The notes: a model not told the origin generated them from the letters alone. A DNA stretch of 64,000 bases from DATJHM01 sp963777355 (GCA_963777355.1 CAVZQK010000022.1:558001-622000); one strand, 5' to 3'. Shown: positions 54,201 to 63,470, counted from the first letter of the stretch. Numbers and translations: made by a program.

Positions 54201-54620
54201 CTGAATAGCCGTATTCACATCGAACATATAGGCTTTGCTCGCCTGGCCCTGCACAAAATCGCTGGCATTTGAGCCAATATAGTAGCCATTGACATACAGG
54301 CGAAAGACCTGGCTCGCAGTTACCGTCACAAATGTGCCATCGGGTTGCACATTAAAGGTAGTGGCATAGCGGAAGTAGGAGACCTGCTGCTGAGAATCCG
54401 CAGCCTGGACCCATTGTGCTCCCTGCCAATCAGGCACAAAGGATTGAGGCTGAGGGACCAGAGAGGTCTGATAAGCAAACCAGCCCGTTCCCGCTAAAGC
54501 GAGCAAAAGACAGAGAGACATCACCATACGAGCTGAAGCAGAGTGTAAGCGTTGGCGTAGCGCTGAGGCGGGTGAACTCCTCGTTTGTCTCTCAATTGGT
54601 TGTATATCCGGAGAAATCAC
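51261..54620 (-). CDS. GT39-like glycosyltransferase with large N-terminal ectodomain
   Basis: 1119 aa, GTG start at 54620. One TM helix (about 32-50) leads into an extracytoplasmic region of about 380 residues rich in beta-strands, resembling sugar-binding sandwich domains (TTFNVQPDGTFVTVTASQVFRLYVNGYYIG; FINDHLYMVWND). Two TM helices (about 430-505) follow, then a GT-C module from about 585. The first loop motif YEPYWQDEISSYNAALGI (Asp-Glu at about 607) and GRQARMYEQANLM are typical of PMT/ArnT-like enzymes that use polyprenyl-phosphate sugars. The ending (VFEGYQSSVYFR) is soluble. It probably attaches or extends sugars outside the membrane. Confidence 0.8.
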   Translation of the reverse strand: MISPDIQPIERQTRSSPASALRQRLHSASARMVMSLCLLLALAGTGWFAYQTSLVPQPQSFVPDWQGAQWVQAADSQQQVSYFRYATTFNVQPDGTFVTVTASQVFRLYVNGYYIGSNASDFVQGQASKAYMFDVNTAIQSGANVVGIRVANVDKKTPQLRASFAARWGSLTRFYGTDGGWQATGNSALVYPRFSQQTDWTKSVFQASSWQPAQLAAQAGSSDATLSVSPVVYEQGLPQHWLSTGGNGESYFVRQVAVPSGSKQTLLRVIATGETDIFINDHLYMVWNDQVAVPQMNVVNYLDPVETVVNYRKGLIMGVYDITPYLHAGSNTLALHVLSPGTSTSKVGLDTYKSAVSLDLLSGSGDTYTNLLASDDGWHASSTPVSDWTSVNSAAFAWSPPIPVGRPGANSTSYLPDSNTPLNQQVLPPSVISELLGGCLVAVLGFWLLFGLFGLARFYPTKRQALEAASLVFLPSLALEALLLVLSRETLLPDPFPYTQAWELLLVALTLLSASGLWFHARRVSKMRRTLLRHQVDSFVKLQGDLLWQEPVEPWGVSRQVLEPEKRSFWQHLRALLAAHWAIIPVILLAIPMIAYGLGYEPYWQDEISSYNAALGIMQHGYPVFTSGFVYPKAELFSYAMAAWMFLFGTANPMPRMLSMFEYIAGIPVLYAIGCSLFNKRIAWLAAAMLAFSPYALEWGRQARMYEQANLMTMIALFAFYWAIRNRHLVRAPYLAVLALLLAYFSHEETFVVMPALLLCVLWLTRSGPFGLPDVLYRKHWWYAAIISIVVIGTQLAVVFLTHPAHLGGDQSQRPQVQITTDNVPYYFNLLFGTKSVKDSTSPSTLLSPWIVLNSVLALLGCVWAFLRKGKSALYVALFQVISLLTLTFVFTMEADRYFYPLMSAFYLIGAYGFYKSLLLIWTFARPHLLLPPALAADGQTLVPSRVSLPMRSVVVAMVAILGIGILLAPALPLSNYNLFVSRMTGLSYHEHFADYNDVGTYMQSHLQKGDIVISLAPAISVQYYVGQVDDYFSIDRALFLFEKNGRILETSSGAHPFLDQADFQAVLAQHTRIWFISDNGGYQAGVTRNGRFTFPPADFHMVFEGYQSSVYFRSADGK

Positions 54621-54697
54621 GTCTATTATCTTTCTTTATAAAATTGATAGAGCCCATTAAAGACAGACAGGAATAAACCAGAATTCCCATCTCTTAT

Positions 54698-56101
54698 CTA
54701 GCGTATTCCCGATAGCTCCTGGCGGGCAGTATTATTGTGATAGCCAATATCCAGCTCTACCGCCTGGAATAAGTAGTTACGAGCCTGCACCGGACTCCCC
54801 AACATCTCACTGTTCAATCCCAGGTAGGTATAAGCGACTGATTGAAAATTCGTATCGTGCACCAGATCTACTGTTGTTTGCATCTCAGAGAAAGAATTTG
54901 TATAGTTGTGTTCATCATAAAAAATGCGGCCAAGCATATAGTGTCCATAGGCATTTGTCGGATCAAGCTGCACCAACTGCTGCAACCAGGGGAGCGCGGG
55001 ATTATCGCGGCTCAAAAGCGTAGCGGGAGCGCCCATGACAGGTTTGCTCTGCTCCGCCAGGCGTGTCAGTGTTGTGCGTAAATCGTCCTGTATCCAGGTT
55101 TCTTTGCTATAGTTATTCCAGGCGACCATTAACTCTTCGTACGCGGATAAGTAGTCTTTTTGCTGCTGATAGGTAGAAGAGAGATAGAGGATGGCCTCTT
55201 CGTTCTCTTCACCTGGCCTGAGATAATACCAGGCCTGTCCACGTTCAATGTGATACGCTGCCATCTGATCTAGAGCTGGATTAAGGAGGCGAGCGGTATC
55301 CAGCCAGCTTAACGCATCGGTATAATTCCCCGTCGAGAGGGCATGTTGAGCCTCATAGTTACTGAACAACGCAGCCGGTCCGCGTCCCAGCACGAAGCCA
55401 GCCAGCAGAACGCCGCCAAGTATCCACCCAATACGTCCTCTCTGCGATCCATGCACAGAATTGCGCACTGCTAGTTTCGGCCAGAAATTGCTGCTTACCA
55501 GAAGTAAAAATGCGCTCAGCAGGGGCAAAAAAAGGCCTGGAGCCAGGTTATTTATCACCACTGCTGCACGGCTAGAAAAGCTCAAAGGATCAGCCGTAGT
55601 AGGGTCAATAGCGAAAAACGTTGCAGCGCTACCATAGCCGAGATGTGTTTTTATGAACGACGCCTGCAATTGATGCTGAATCAAAGTTGTCGTACTGGTC
55701 AGATCAATAAACAGGTATTGTAAGAAAAACAGTCCCAGAGGCAGCAGACACAAGAGAGCAGCCAGGGCGAGCTCTTTTCCTGCAATAAATGTGTGTGGAG
55801 CTACCGATGACTCAGAGGCCTGCGCAGCTTCTGTTTTTAGTGCGTTCCAGACACGAAAGGTTACCAGGAATGCGTAGAAAGCACAGGCAAGACTCAACAC
55901 GCCATAATTGAAGGCTCCATTACGGATCTGCCAACCAAGATCAATCGGTAGCATCCAGGCTGAAAAGCGCACACCAAGCGGGTCGACGAGCCAGGGTAAG
56001 AGACTGGCAGCGATCAGAATTACGCCTGCGGCACCTGGGAAGATGACGCGATACGAAATCCAGGCTCGCTGCGCGGACCAGATCCGATATTTTATTTCCA
56101 T
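54698..56101 (-). CDS. Membrane protein with C-terminal TPR repeats
   Basis: 467 aa from the ATG at 56101 (start MEIKYRIWSAQRAW). Five TM helices in the first half (about 20-245), then tetratricopeptide-like repeats (ALSTGNYTDALSWLDTARLLNPALDQ..., LSSTYQQQKDYLSAYEELMVAWNNYS, YGHYMLGRIFYDEHNYTNSFSEMQTTVDL). It may be a scaffold of the export or synthase complex. 77 bp upstream of the GT39-like gene. Confidence 0.75.
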   Translation of the reverse strand: MEIKYRIWSAQRAWISYRVIFPGAAGVILIAASLLPWLVDPLGVRFSAWMLPIDLGWQIRNGAFNYGVLSLACAFYAFLVTFRVWNALKTEAAQASESSVAPHTFIAGKELALAALLCLLPLGLFFLQYLFIDLTSTTTLIQHQLQASFIKTHLGYGSAATFFAIDPTTADPLSFSSRAAVVINNLAPGLFLPLLSAFLLLVSSNFWPKLAVRNSVHGSQRGRIGWILGGVLLAGFVLGRGPAALFSNYEAQHALSTGNYTDALSWLDTARLLNPALDQMAAYHIERGQAWYYLRPGEENEEAILYLSSTYQQQKDYLSAYEELMVAWNNYSKETWIQDDLRTTLTRLAEQSKPVMGAPATLLSRDNPALPWLQQLVQLDPTNAYGHYMLGRIFYDEHNYTNSFSEMQTTVDLVHDTNFQSVAYTYLGLNSEMLGSPVQARNYLFQAVELDIGYHNNTARQELSGIR

Positions 56102-56194
56102 GTTGTCTTCCTCATTCTCGAAACCCCCCATATCAACCTACCCTCTTTCCCAGACACATTTTTTGTAGGGCGAGGAGGAGGGGACACTGGCCCC

Positions 56195-56312
56195 GCCCTC
56201 TCGCCCGAGACACAGTTTGAAGGAGGGGTGAAAGGACCTCATTTCGCTCCCTCTGCTGCGGGGCGAGAGCAGCGCTCGGCGAGACGGTCAGAGATCAACA
56301 GCCGACCCACGC
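56195..56312. repeat. Repeat family 1, single copy
   Basis: Leader CAGTTTGAAGGAGGGGTGAA, ATTTCGCTCCCTCTGC, GCTCGGCGAGACGGTCAGAG and ATCAACAGCCGACCC match 1631-1740 over more than 100 bp in the same orientation. The rest of the 302-bp gap shows no gene. Confidence 0.8.
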
Positions 56313-56403
56313 GCATCTGCGTGCAGCGCTGACGATGCATGCGCCTACGTGCACGCTGGAATGCGCCTTCCAACACATCAGAGCGGTGCCTCTACAAGGT
56401 TGG

Positions 56404-57651
56404 CTAGTGTTCGGTTTTTGATACGGTGATTTGCTGGCCGTCGTGCATCTTATCTAAGGGGTTCAAGACGATTTTGTCTCCTGCGGTGAGACCTTGATCG
56501 ATGTAGACGAAGTCAGCAGAGCGGCTCACAACATGGACCGTTTGTTGGAATACTTTGTTTCCTCGCTCGATGAAAACTACTGAGTTATGATCTGGATTGA
56601 GCACGCCCAGGCGTGGGACTGCAAACGCGTTCACCTGGCCCTGGATACGAACAAAGGCACTCATTCCTGGCAACAAGCTCTGTTGGGAATTTTTGACCTC
56701 TACCCAGACCTCAACGGTATCCGTCAGAGGATCGGCCTTTTGGATGATCGATGAAACGGTTCCCTGTATATTCACATTGGACAAGGCCGAAGGGGTCACT
56801 ACCGCAGGCATGCCAATCTTTACCTGGCTCAGATTTGACAGAGGAATCTTAGCACGAATGGTAATCGTGGATTGATCCATAATGGTAACCAGGATCGTAT
56901 TGGCGGCAAAGACCTCGCCTGGATTGATATTCACGGCGGTCACCGTTCCGGTCAATGGAGAGACCAGGTTGCCATTTTTCAAGGTATCCGAGGAGGCCTG
57001 GGCAACTAATGAGTTATAATGGTTTTCCGCAACCTGCAATTGCTGCTGAGCAGCCGCCACAGTCACCGGATTTATCGCACCTGCAACTGAATTCAGGTAG
57101 GAGCGAGCGGCGGCGACATCATTTGCAGCCTGGTTAATCTGAGCATTCAACTGAGTTGGATCGAGGGCGATCAACGGCTGATTTGCAGTGACATGATCAC
57201 CGGCTTTCACCATAACCGAGACGACACGCTCGGCATAGGCATAGGAGAGATCGAACTGTTGGCGTGGATAGGCAATTCCCCCTCCGCCAACATATTGTTG
57301 CACATGCTGTTGCGTTCCCACCTGGAACAAAGTCACATCGCGTTCATTCTGCACAATATAAAACACCACGCCACTCATCACCGCAAGCAACAAGACAAAA
57401 ATGCCGCTAATGGTCCAGACATTACGCGCATATCCTGGATTATTTTTTCTACCTGAAGGCGGAAGCTTCTTAGTACTCGTCTCTTTCTCCTGAATCTTTC
57501 CGTCAGCCAACTTTTTTTCAGGGACAACCGTTCCTGCCGATGATAAAGAACTCTTCTGGGTCGTTCCATTCAGCTGCTCCTGGCCCTTTTGTTTTTGAAA
57601 AGACGCAGGTTCAGGCTCATTCAAGACATTCGAGCGCTTTTGTTCTTCCAT
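56404..57651 (-). CDS. HlyD-family membrane-fusion/adaptor protein
   Basis: 415 aa from the ATG at 57651 (GGAGAAG upstream). Cytosolic charged tail, one TM helix (ISGIFVLLLAVMSGVVFYIV), then a barrel-sandwich lipoyl-like domain in two halves (VVSVMVKAGDHVTANQPLIALDPTQLNAQ and LVSPLTGTVTAVNINPGEVF). A helical hairpin sits between them, and a beta-barrel (IRAKIPLSNLSQVKIGMPAVVTPSA) and a membrane-proximal domain follow. No ABC partner adjoins. In a monoderm it may link a transporter to the cell wall or to the glycan machinery. Confidence 0.85.
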   Translation of the reverse strand: MEEQKRSNVLNEPEPASFQKQKGQEQLNGTTQKSSLSSAGTVVPEKKLADGKIQEKETSTKKLPPSGRKNNPGYARNVWTISGIFVLLLAVMSGVVFYIVQNERDVTLFQVGTQQHVQQYVGGGGIAYPRQQFDLSYAYAERVVSVMVKAGDHVTANQPLIALDPTQLNAQINQAANDVAAARSYLNSVAGAINPVTVAAAQQQLQVAENHYNSLVAQASSDTLKNGNLVSPLTGTVTAVNINPGEVFAANTILVTIMDQSTITIRAKIPLSNLSQVKIGMPAVVTPSALSNVNIQGTVSSIIQKADPLTDTVEVWVEVKNSQQSLLPGMSAFVRIQGQVNAFAVPRLGVLNPDHNSVVFIERGNKVFQQTVHVVSRSADFVYIDQGLTAGDKIVLNPLDKMHDGQQITVSKTEH

Positions 57652-57827
57652 TACCAAACTTCTCCACATACTATTTATGAATAACCGGAACGGTACTACA
57701 GAGGACTTTTCTGGATTATTTTTTCAAAAATTCTTCATTAAGCATATTACCCACAAAACCGACTCTTTTCAGACACATTCTTCCTGGTTAAGAAGAGAGA
57801 TTCAGCCACTCACCTATCCCCCACAAT

Positions 57828-58910
57828 TCAGGCCGACATCTCCTGGAGCGCCGATGAGGGAAGGGCTACATCTTGCTTCCCATTCAAGCGTCCCATAGTA
57901 AGGTAGATGCTACCGCCAATAAGTCCGAAGAACAGCGCCTGGGCATCCACCAGCAGGACCAGGAGTAAGGACGTCGTGGCAGGGACATGTATAGTAGAGA
58001 ATATGTATACCAGAGCACTTTCTCGCAAGCCAAAGCCATTAATAGAAAAAGGCAGAAACGCCACTAACGAGACAAGCGGTATTGCCACCAGGAAAAAAGT
58101 CACAGGAACCTGCATATGTAAGGCCAGACTAAAGGCATAATAATTGAGAGCTGCGCTCAGATGAAACAGGGCCCCAAACAACGTTGAACCGGTCATAGAG
58201 CGTGGGCGACGGAGTGTAACGAGAATGGCGTTGCCCATTTTTTCCAGCGCTGAAAAGATGCGCCACGGTGCCCACTTCCCTTTAAAAATGCGCGGCATGA
58301 CGACCACTAGCCCTACAACTACAATAAGAGCGACACACATTGCCAGGCACGACAACAGGTACGTTACCATCAAAGGCTGAGTAAAATTTTCTTGCCAGAT
58401 GAACAGAGCGGGAACCGAGATAAGCAGCATCCCGATAAATCCGGTAATCCGGCTCATCACGGCAGCACTGGCAGAGCCAGCAGTATTTTTCCCCTCGCGT
58501 CCTACATAGTAAACCTTCACCACATCACCGCCCATCCCAGTTGGGAGAAAATGATTGAAAGCGATACCTACCAGGTAGAAATTGACCAACCTCCTGAGAT
58601 CGATACGAATACGTTCACCATCTAACAAGACCTGCCATTGATAGGAGCTAATAATGACACCAATGGCACCAACCATAACAGCTATCAATAAAACACCATC
58701 GTCAAGATGACGAATATTCTGAAGGAGAGTTGACCAGGAAACGGATTTCAGCAAGAAAGCTAATAAAACAAGAGTACAAAGCAACCTGAAGATGAAGCTA
58801 AGCCAGTTGCGTCCTGGCTTCTTCTGCGGAGCAGGCTGCATAGATTGTTGTGCAGCAGCAGATTGGTTTTCCTCGGAAGGCACAGGGTGTGTAGAATAGG
58901 GGACACTCAT
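57828..58910 (-). CDS. UPF0104 / lysylphosphatidylglycerol-synthase TM-domain protein
   Basis: 360 aa, eight or so TM helices with LLKSVSWSTLLQNIRHLD, YLVGIAFNHFLPTGMGGDVVKVYYVGREGKN, AVMSRITGFIGMLLIS and LPFSINGFGLRESALVYIF. This is the flippase-like (LPG_synthase_TM) family. Members often sit with glycosyltransferases and may flip lipid-linked sugars. Located between the epimerase and HlyD-like genes. Confidence 0.85.
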   Translation of the reverse strand: MSVPYSTHPVPSEENQSAAAQQSMQPAPQKKPGRNWLSFIFRLLCTLVLLAFLLKSVSWSTLLQNIRHLDDGVLLIAVMVGAIGVIISSYQWQVLLDGERIRIDLRRLVNFYLVGIAFNHFLPTGMGGDVVKVYYVGREGKNTAGSASAAVMSRITGFIGMLLISVPALFIWQENFTQPLMVTYLLSCLAMCVALIVVVGLVVVMPRIFKGKWAPWRIFSALEKMGNAILVTLRRPRSMTGSTLFGALFHLSAALNYYAFSLALHMQVPVTFFLVAIPLVSLVAFLPFSINGFGLRESALVYIFSTIHVPATTSLLLVLLVDAQALFFGLIGGSIYLTMGRLNGKQDVALPSSALQEMSA

Positions 58911-59011
58911 AGCGCACTACCACCATCTTCCAGACTATGTGCGCATCTCTCAGAAGGGATGCGCACCGTTTCATGATTGATTGCAAGAAACACTTTTCAC
59001 GTGGCCCAGGC

Positions 59012-59986
59012 CTAAAAAATTGAGGCGTTGGTCCGCATATGGGGATACAAGGCACGAGCATACTCAAATTCGTTGAATAGTCCTTCTTGAAGAGTGACCT
59101 TTGGCGTATACCCAAGCAAGTTTTGAGCACGGCGGGTACTGGCGAAGGTATCGCGCACATCGCCGTACTGCTTCTTTTCAAAAACAACTTCAAATGTACG
59201 ATTACTGATCTCATGCAGCATTTCAAGCACATTATGGACCGTAACGCGTGAGCCACCGGCCACATTCATAATCTGGCCCACCGCCGCCGAGGATGCAGCT
59301 GCTCGCACATTTGCCTCAACAATATCAGAGACATAAGTAAAGTCACGTGTCTGATATCCATCATCAAAGATCCGAATCGCTTCATCGGTCAGAATTGATT
59401 TACAGAAACGATGAAAAGCCATGTCGGGACGCTGGCGAGGTCCGTAGACAGTAAAGTAGCGCAGAGCGACGGTTGGGATACCGAAGTTGCGATTATAGAG
59501 CATACAGAGATTCTCTCCCGCCAGCTTAGTCACGCCATAGGGCGAGAAGGGACGGAGCGGAGCATCTTCTTCGATGGGTAGGACCTGAGTATCGCCATAG
59601 ACCGATGAGGTAGAGGCATAGACAAAACGCTTCACGCCCCCGGCATACATCACCGTCTCAAGCAGGCGCTGTGTCGCAAGCACATTACAATCTGTATAGC
59701 GGGTAAACTCTGCGCCCCAACTGGCGCGTACACCAGCCTGAGCGGCCTGGTGAAATACCCAGTCGATACCATCCAGAATTGGTAAGAGTTGCAGATCAAG
59801 GAGATTGCCTTCAATAAAGGTAAATTTTTTCCACGAGGCAGGGCCTTCTAGATTCCGATTTTTGATAGCGCGTGGATAATAATCAATAAAGGCATCAATA
59901 CCAATCACTTCATGCCCATCAGCCAACAGACGCTCAGCAAGATGAGAGCCGATAAATCCAGCAGCTCCAGTAACAAGGCAACGCAT
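59012..59986 (-). CDS. NAD-dependent nucleotide-sugar epimerase/dehydratase (extended SDR)
   Basis: 324 aa, GGAGA before ATG 59986. GAAGFIGSHLAERL (7-20), Asp31 for NAD, STSSVYGDTQ (125-134), Tyr150 and Lys154 in SPYGVTKLAGE, LRYFTVYGPRQRPDMAF, QTRDFTYVSDIV. These fit UDP-glucose/UDP-glucuronate 4-epimerase-like proteins. With ugd at 48368 a UDP-glucuronate to galacturonate step is plausible, but substrate is not fixed by sequence. Confidence 0.88.
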   Translation of the reverse strand: MRCLVTGAAGFIGSHLAERLLADGHEVIGIDAFIDYYPRAIKNRNLEGPASWKKFTFIEGNLLDLQLLPILDGIDWVFHQAAQAGVRASWGAEFTRYTDCNVLATQRLLETVMYAGGVKRFVYASTSSVYGDTQVLPIEEDAPLRPFSPYGVTKLAGENLCMLYNRNFGIPTVALRYFTVYGPRQRPDMAFHRFCKSILTDEAIRIFDDGYQTRDFTYVSDIVEANVRAAASSAAVGQIMNVAGGSRVTVHNVLEMLHEISNRTFEVVFEKKQYGDVRDTFASTRRAQNLLGYTPKVTLQEGLFNEFEYARALYPHMRTNASIF

Positions 59987-60079
59987 AGTTTTTTCTCCGT
60001 TTTCACTAGAACATAGTCGAAATTGGCTTCTACTTAGAAAAATCTGAAATTTTGAAATGCAGCAAAATTTATATTCATC

Positions 60080-61348
60080 TTAAACGCCGTCCAGCTCCAG
60101 GCTCCGTTCAGGTTCATTTGCCAGAGTAACAACACAGTCGGCAGCAAACTCGCGCTGCACCTCCGTTGCTTTCCGCAAAAACACCTGCCAGTTATAGTGC
60201 TCTTCAGCGAAGCGGCGACCCCGCTCACCCAGTTGTTGCGCACGCAGAGGATTGCGCAACAGTTCCAGCGTACCCTGCGCGATTCCGTCCGGGGTAGGTG
60301 GCACAAGAAGCGCGGTCTCAGGTGTAAGTACCTGTGTCTGTGAATAGATCGACGTCGCAAGAATGGGCTTGCCTGAGCGCAGGTAAGTATAGAGTTTCAA
60401 GGGAGTATTTGTGCCCTTGCTGCGTGGACTTACCAGGATGTCAGCAATAGCCATGTAGGCAGGCATCTCAGCAAGAGGGCGCTGCCCGGCAAAATGGAGA
60501 GCCGGGGTCACACCTGACGCCTCTGCCATACGCTGTAAGCGCTCAATCTGCTCCGGCTTGCCCCCTACAATCAGGTAGTGAGCATCGGGTCGAACGGCAT
60601 GGACACGAGAGACACTTTGGAGCAGAAGATCAAGGCCCTGATAGCTCTCTAAAGTTCCGGTATAGAGCAAAACAGGGCCATTGCCCAGATGGAAAGATTC
60701 CCGCAGACGAGCTATCTCGCCAGGGTGTGGCTCCGGCAAGCCCTCATCAACGGCTGAATTCTCAATCATATAGATGGGCGTCCGCTTCGACATACGCTGA
60801 GCGCTCGTCTCGATGTCCGGGCAGACAGCGATAATCGAATCGACATGGCGAACCATAAAGGTCTGGACCGCCCGGACCAGGCGCACGAGCAAAGGATTTT
60901 CGATAAATTCAGAGCTAACAATTTGTTGTGAAAGATCTGAATGCATATAATACAGATGCTTCACACCGAAAAACGAGTGAAGTAGAATGCCTAACAGACC
61001 AGCTTCTTCGTGTGTATGCAAGTAGTAGTAGCGCTTGATAGACATGCGCCAGAAGGCAACACAGAAGAGCAGCAAGGCCAGAGGAATTTTTGCCAATGAA
61101 GGTCCGACCTTGACTTGTTTGATAAATGGCAAAGCTGGCGTACGATAGATGGTCAAGCCTGGTAGATTGACCGGGTTGCCAAGATGGTAGGTTACCAGAT
61201 CCACTTCAAAGCCCATCGCGAGCAATGCTTTAATATGATGATAGATGGCAAAAGGGGCACCCCGCTCTTCCATAAATGGCTGAGGCGCAAGCATAAGGAT
61301 ACGCAAATTTTGCTCTCTTTCTTGAAAGTGATAAAGTGGAGACTTCAT
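60080..61348 (-). CDS. Glycosyltransferase family 4
   Basis: 422 aa GT-B enzyme. RILMLAPQPFMEERGAPFAIYHHIKALLAMGFEVDLVTY, a membrane-touching patch (AKIPLALLLFCVAFWR), HTHEEAGLLG, VLLYTGTLESYQGLDLLLQSV, and the donor site SPRSKGTNTPLKLYTYLRSGKPILAT, where the usual E-x7-E second Glu is not clear. It adds a sugar to the lipid-linked intermediate from the cytosolic side. It lies between the GT2 and epimerase genes. Confidence 0.87.
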   Translation of the reverse strand: MKSPLYHFQEREQNLRILMLAPQPFMEERGAPFAIYHHIKALLAMGFEVDLVTYHLGNPVNLPGLTIYRTPALPFIKQVKVGPSLAKIPLALLLFCVAFWRMSIKRYYYLHTHEEAGLLGILLHSFFGVKHLYYMHSDLSQQIVSSEFIENPLLVRLVRAVQTFMVRHVDSIIAVCPDIETSAQRMSKRTPIYMIENSAVDEGLPEPHPGEIARLRESFHLGNGPVLLYTGTLESYQGLDLLLQSVSRVHAVRPDAHYLIVGGKPEQIERLQRMAEASGVTPALHFAGQRPLAEMPAYMAIADILVSPRSKGTNTPLKLYTYLRSGKPILATSIYSQTQVLTPETALLVPPTPDGIAQGTLELLRNPLRAQQLGERGRRFAEEHYNWQVFLRKATEVQREFAADCVVTLANEPERSLELDGV

Positions 61349-61442
61349 AAGAATATGCCTATTAAACTGGTGCCGCCCTCAGCAGAGGAGACAATAGCTA
61401 ATCGGAGGACTCCGCGAGGAGAACCTGCCTAGCTTACTTGTA

Positions 61443-62480
61443 TTAGAGAACTGTTTTTTTGCGTTGGCTATTAGCCAGTTGTGGCACCATCTTCTCGTAT
61501 TTTGCTACACCTGCGCTCTCTGGAGAAGCAGCACGCACCACATAGGTCTTTTTTCCCTGCGTTTCATAATAGATACGCATGAGCATTTCAGCGATGAGAC
61601 CCATCATAATACTGAGCATGCCAAATCCTGAGAAGAGGATGGCGATAGACCAGAAAGTGCCACGCGTAGTGCGAGGGGCAGTGATTTTTCGTCCAACGGC
61701 CAGAGCAGAGGAGCCGGCGGCGAGAACAAGCGAAGAGAGTCCAAGCAAGCCAATCGCATGTGATGGGCGGGTAGCAAAGGTCGCCAAGAACTTGAGCGTA
61801 ATCAGATCGAGAATAACACGAAATACGCGCGAAATGCCATATTTCGAGACACCGAACACACGTGCATGATGGGCGACGGGCACTTCTGCTATTGAGGCTC
61901 CCGCCAGAGCAGCATAGGCAGGAATGAAGCGATGCATTTCACCATAGAGGCGAATGTGCTGAAACACTTCATAGCGATAGGCTTTCAGAGTACAACCATA
62001 ATCATGCAGATAGACCCCGCTCACGGATGAGATCAGCTTATTGGCAATACGTGAGGGGAGTTTTCTACTAATCTGAGCATCCTGACGATCTTTGCGCCAG
62101 CCACTGACCACATCATAGCCCTCTTCCATCTTCGCCAACATCCGTGGAATATCGATGGGATCATTCTGCAAATCGCCATCCATAAAGACCAGGATCTCGC
62201 CCGCACTCTGATCTACCCCTGCCGCCATCGCTGCGGTCTGACCAAAGTTTCGGCGGAAACGAATCACCTGGACGTGCTCATTGCTCTCTGCGATCTTTTT
62301 GAGTTGCGTATAGGTACCATCTTTACTGCCATCATCGATAAAAATGATCTCATAAGTAAATGCTTGTCTCTCCAGAACCTGGCGAATACGCTCATGCAAG
62401 AGCGGAACATTTTCTTCTTCATTATAGACTGGAATAATAATAGACACGTATTTCGATCTTACCACTGGCATCTCCTTCAT
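61443..62480 (-). CDS. Glycosyltransferase family 2, polyprenyl-phosphate type with two TM helices
   Basis: 345 aa from the ATG at 62480 (GGGGGAAGGGG upstream); the frame to 62627 is longer but has no family residues. VSIIIPVYNEEENVPLLHERI, IIFIDDGSKDGT, RFRRNFGQTAAMAAGVDQSAGEILVFMDGDLQNDP, YDVVSGWRKDRQD, HDYGCTLKAYRYEVF, VPVAHHARVFGVSKYGISR, then two TM helices. Typical of GtrB/ArnC-like enzymes that make undecaprenyl-phosphate sugars, which the GT39-like protein could use. Confidence 0.9.
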   Translation of the reverse strand: MKEMPVVRSKYVSIIIPVYNEEENVPLLHERIRQVLERQAFTYEIIFIDDGSKDGTYTQLKKIAESNEHVQVIRFRRNFGQTAAMAAGVDQSAGEILVFMDGDLQNDPIDIPRMLAKMEEGYDVVSGWRKDRQDAQISRKLPSRIANKLISSVSGVYLHDYGCTLKAYRYEVFQHIRLYGEMHRFIPAYAALAGASIAEVPVAHHARVFGVSKYGISRVFRVILDLITLKFLATFATRPSHAIGLLGLSSLVLAAGSSALAVGRKITAPRTTRGTFWSIAILFSGFGMLSIMMGLIAEMLMRIYYETQGKKTYVVRAASPESAGVAKYEKMVPQLANSQRKKTVL

Positions 62481-62696
62481 AGCCCCTTCCCCCGAAAGGT
62501 ATGAATAACCGACAAATGTGGAAGCACGTGACGATAGCACTGGAACGCGGATACCCTTATCCCTGGACTGTCCGCAGCGACAGCCCATTGAGAGTTTGCA
62601 AAGCTTCATTGTTATTATTCGATGCATATAAAAGTGTATTCATCAACAGTGATAGAGTGCTTTTGCTCTCAGACATCCTAATAACAGCGCATGTCA

Positions 62697-62712
62697 TGTA
62701 ACTATAGTTACA
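62697..62712. promoter_or_regulatory. Perfect 16-bp palindrome TGTAACTATAGTTACA
   Basis: Complete dyad 217 bp upstream of the first gene of the second glycan cluster and 758 bp before the plus-strand acidic-protein gene. A likely operator. The rest of 62481-63470 contains AT-rich sequence and the family 2 repeats, and no gene. Confidence 0.5.
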
Positions 62713-63081
62713 CTACACATCAAGGATACTTTATACGATAGAGGGAGGCCATAGTCTTTTTGCCCTTATTATCTCTGCCGAAAGTATATAGTTTGCCTAT
62801 TGTTATGTTCCCTATTTCTTACGAGCGCGAGAATGACGAGGCTCATTTTTTGTAAAAAAGAGGAAATTCCCTGAACGCCTCGTTCTTTTGCTGATAAATG
62901 AATAGTAAGAATCGGTCACGCTTTCTTTTTCATTATTGAAACAGCAGTTACAATAAATTTTCTTTATGATTAGTGCATGCTTGTTTTTTATTTGATTTCA
63001 AAAAGAGAAAAAATCCTACACATTTTACAAGCTCTACATGAGTGGCCTGTAGTACGTCAGTCAAAGTTTCGTTGTAGGGGA

Positions 63082-63226
63082 GATTCATTCCTGCAAGAAC
63101 ATCGTTGGCGAGCTGGAGACGGGCAAGCCGATCTGCCCTACGAGAGGTCACTCTCCTACAGGCGATTCATTCCTGCAAGTACATCGTTGGCGAGCTGGAG
63201 ACGGCCAAGCCGATCTGCCCTACGAG
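63082..63226. repeat. Repeat family 2, two direct copies
   Basis: 63-bp units at 63082-63144 and 63164-63226 (period 82 bp) each run GATTCATTCCTGCAAG, ACATCGTTGGCGAGCTGGAG, ACGG, CAAGCCGATCTGCCCTACGAG, with only two or three base differences. Confidence 0.85.
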
Positions 63227-63470
63227 CGGGTGACTCCTGCAAGATTGACGGCAGGAGAGACCTAGCCAATCTTTACGACGTAGGGGAGAGTCCTGTTTAG
63301 AGACATTCCAGAATGACCTGAAAAGTGGTCCTTCATTGAACGTACATATCGACTGAAGTGAGAGAGATCTTTATAATGAGATCGTTGCAGACGAGTATCT
63401 CTTTGTTGGGCTATTACGTGTTCCTCTCAGGAGAAATTTTTTTAGCAAGAAAGCAAAGGAGACAGTACAT

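Noticed and set aside
62830..62935. Terminator near GACGAGGC...GCCTCGTTC
   Set aside because: Only a 7-bp stem with a long loop, and no gene ends nearby.
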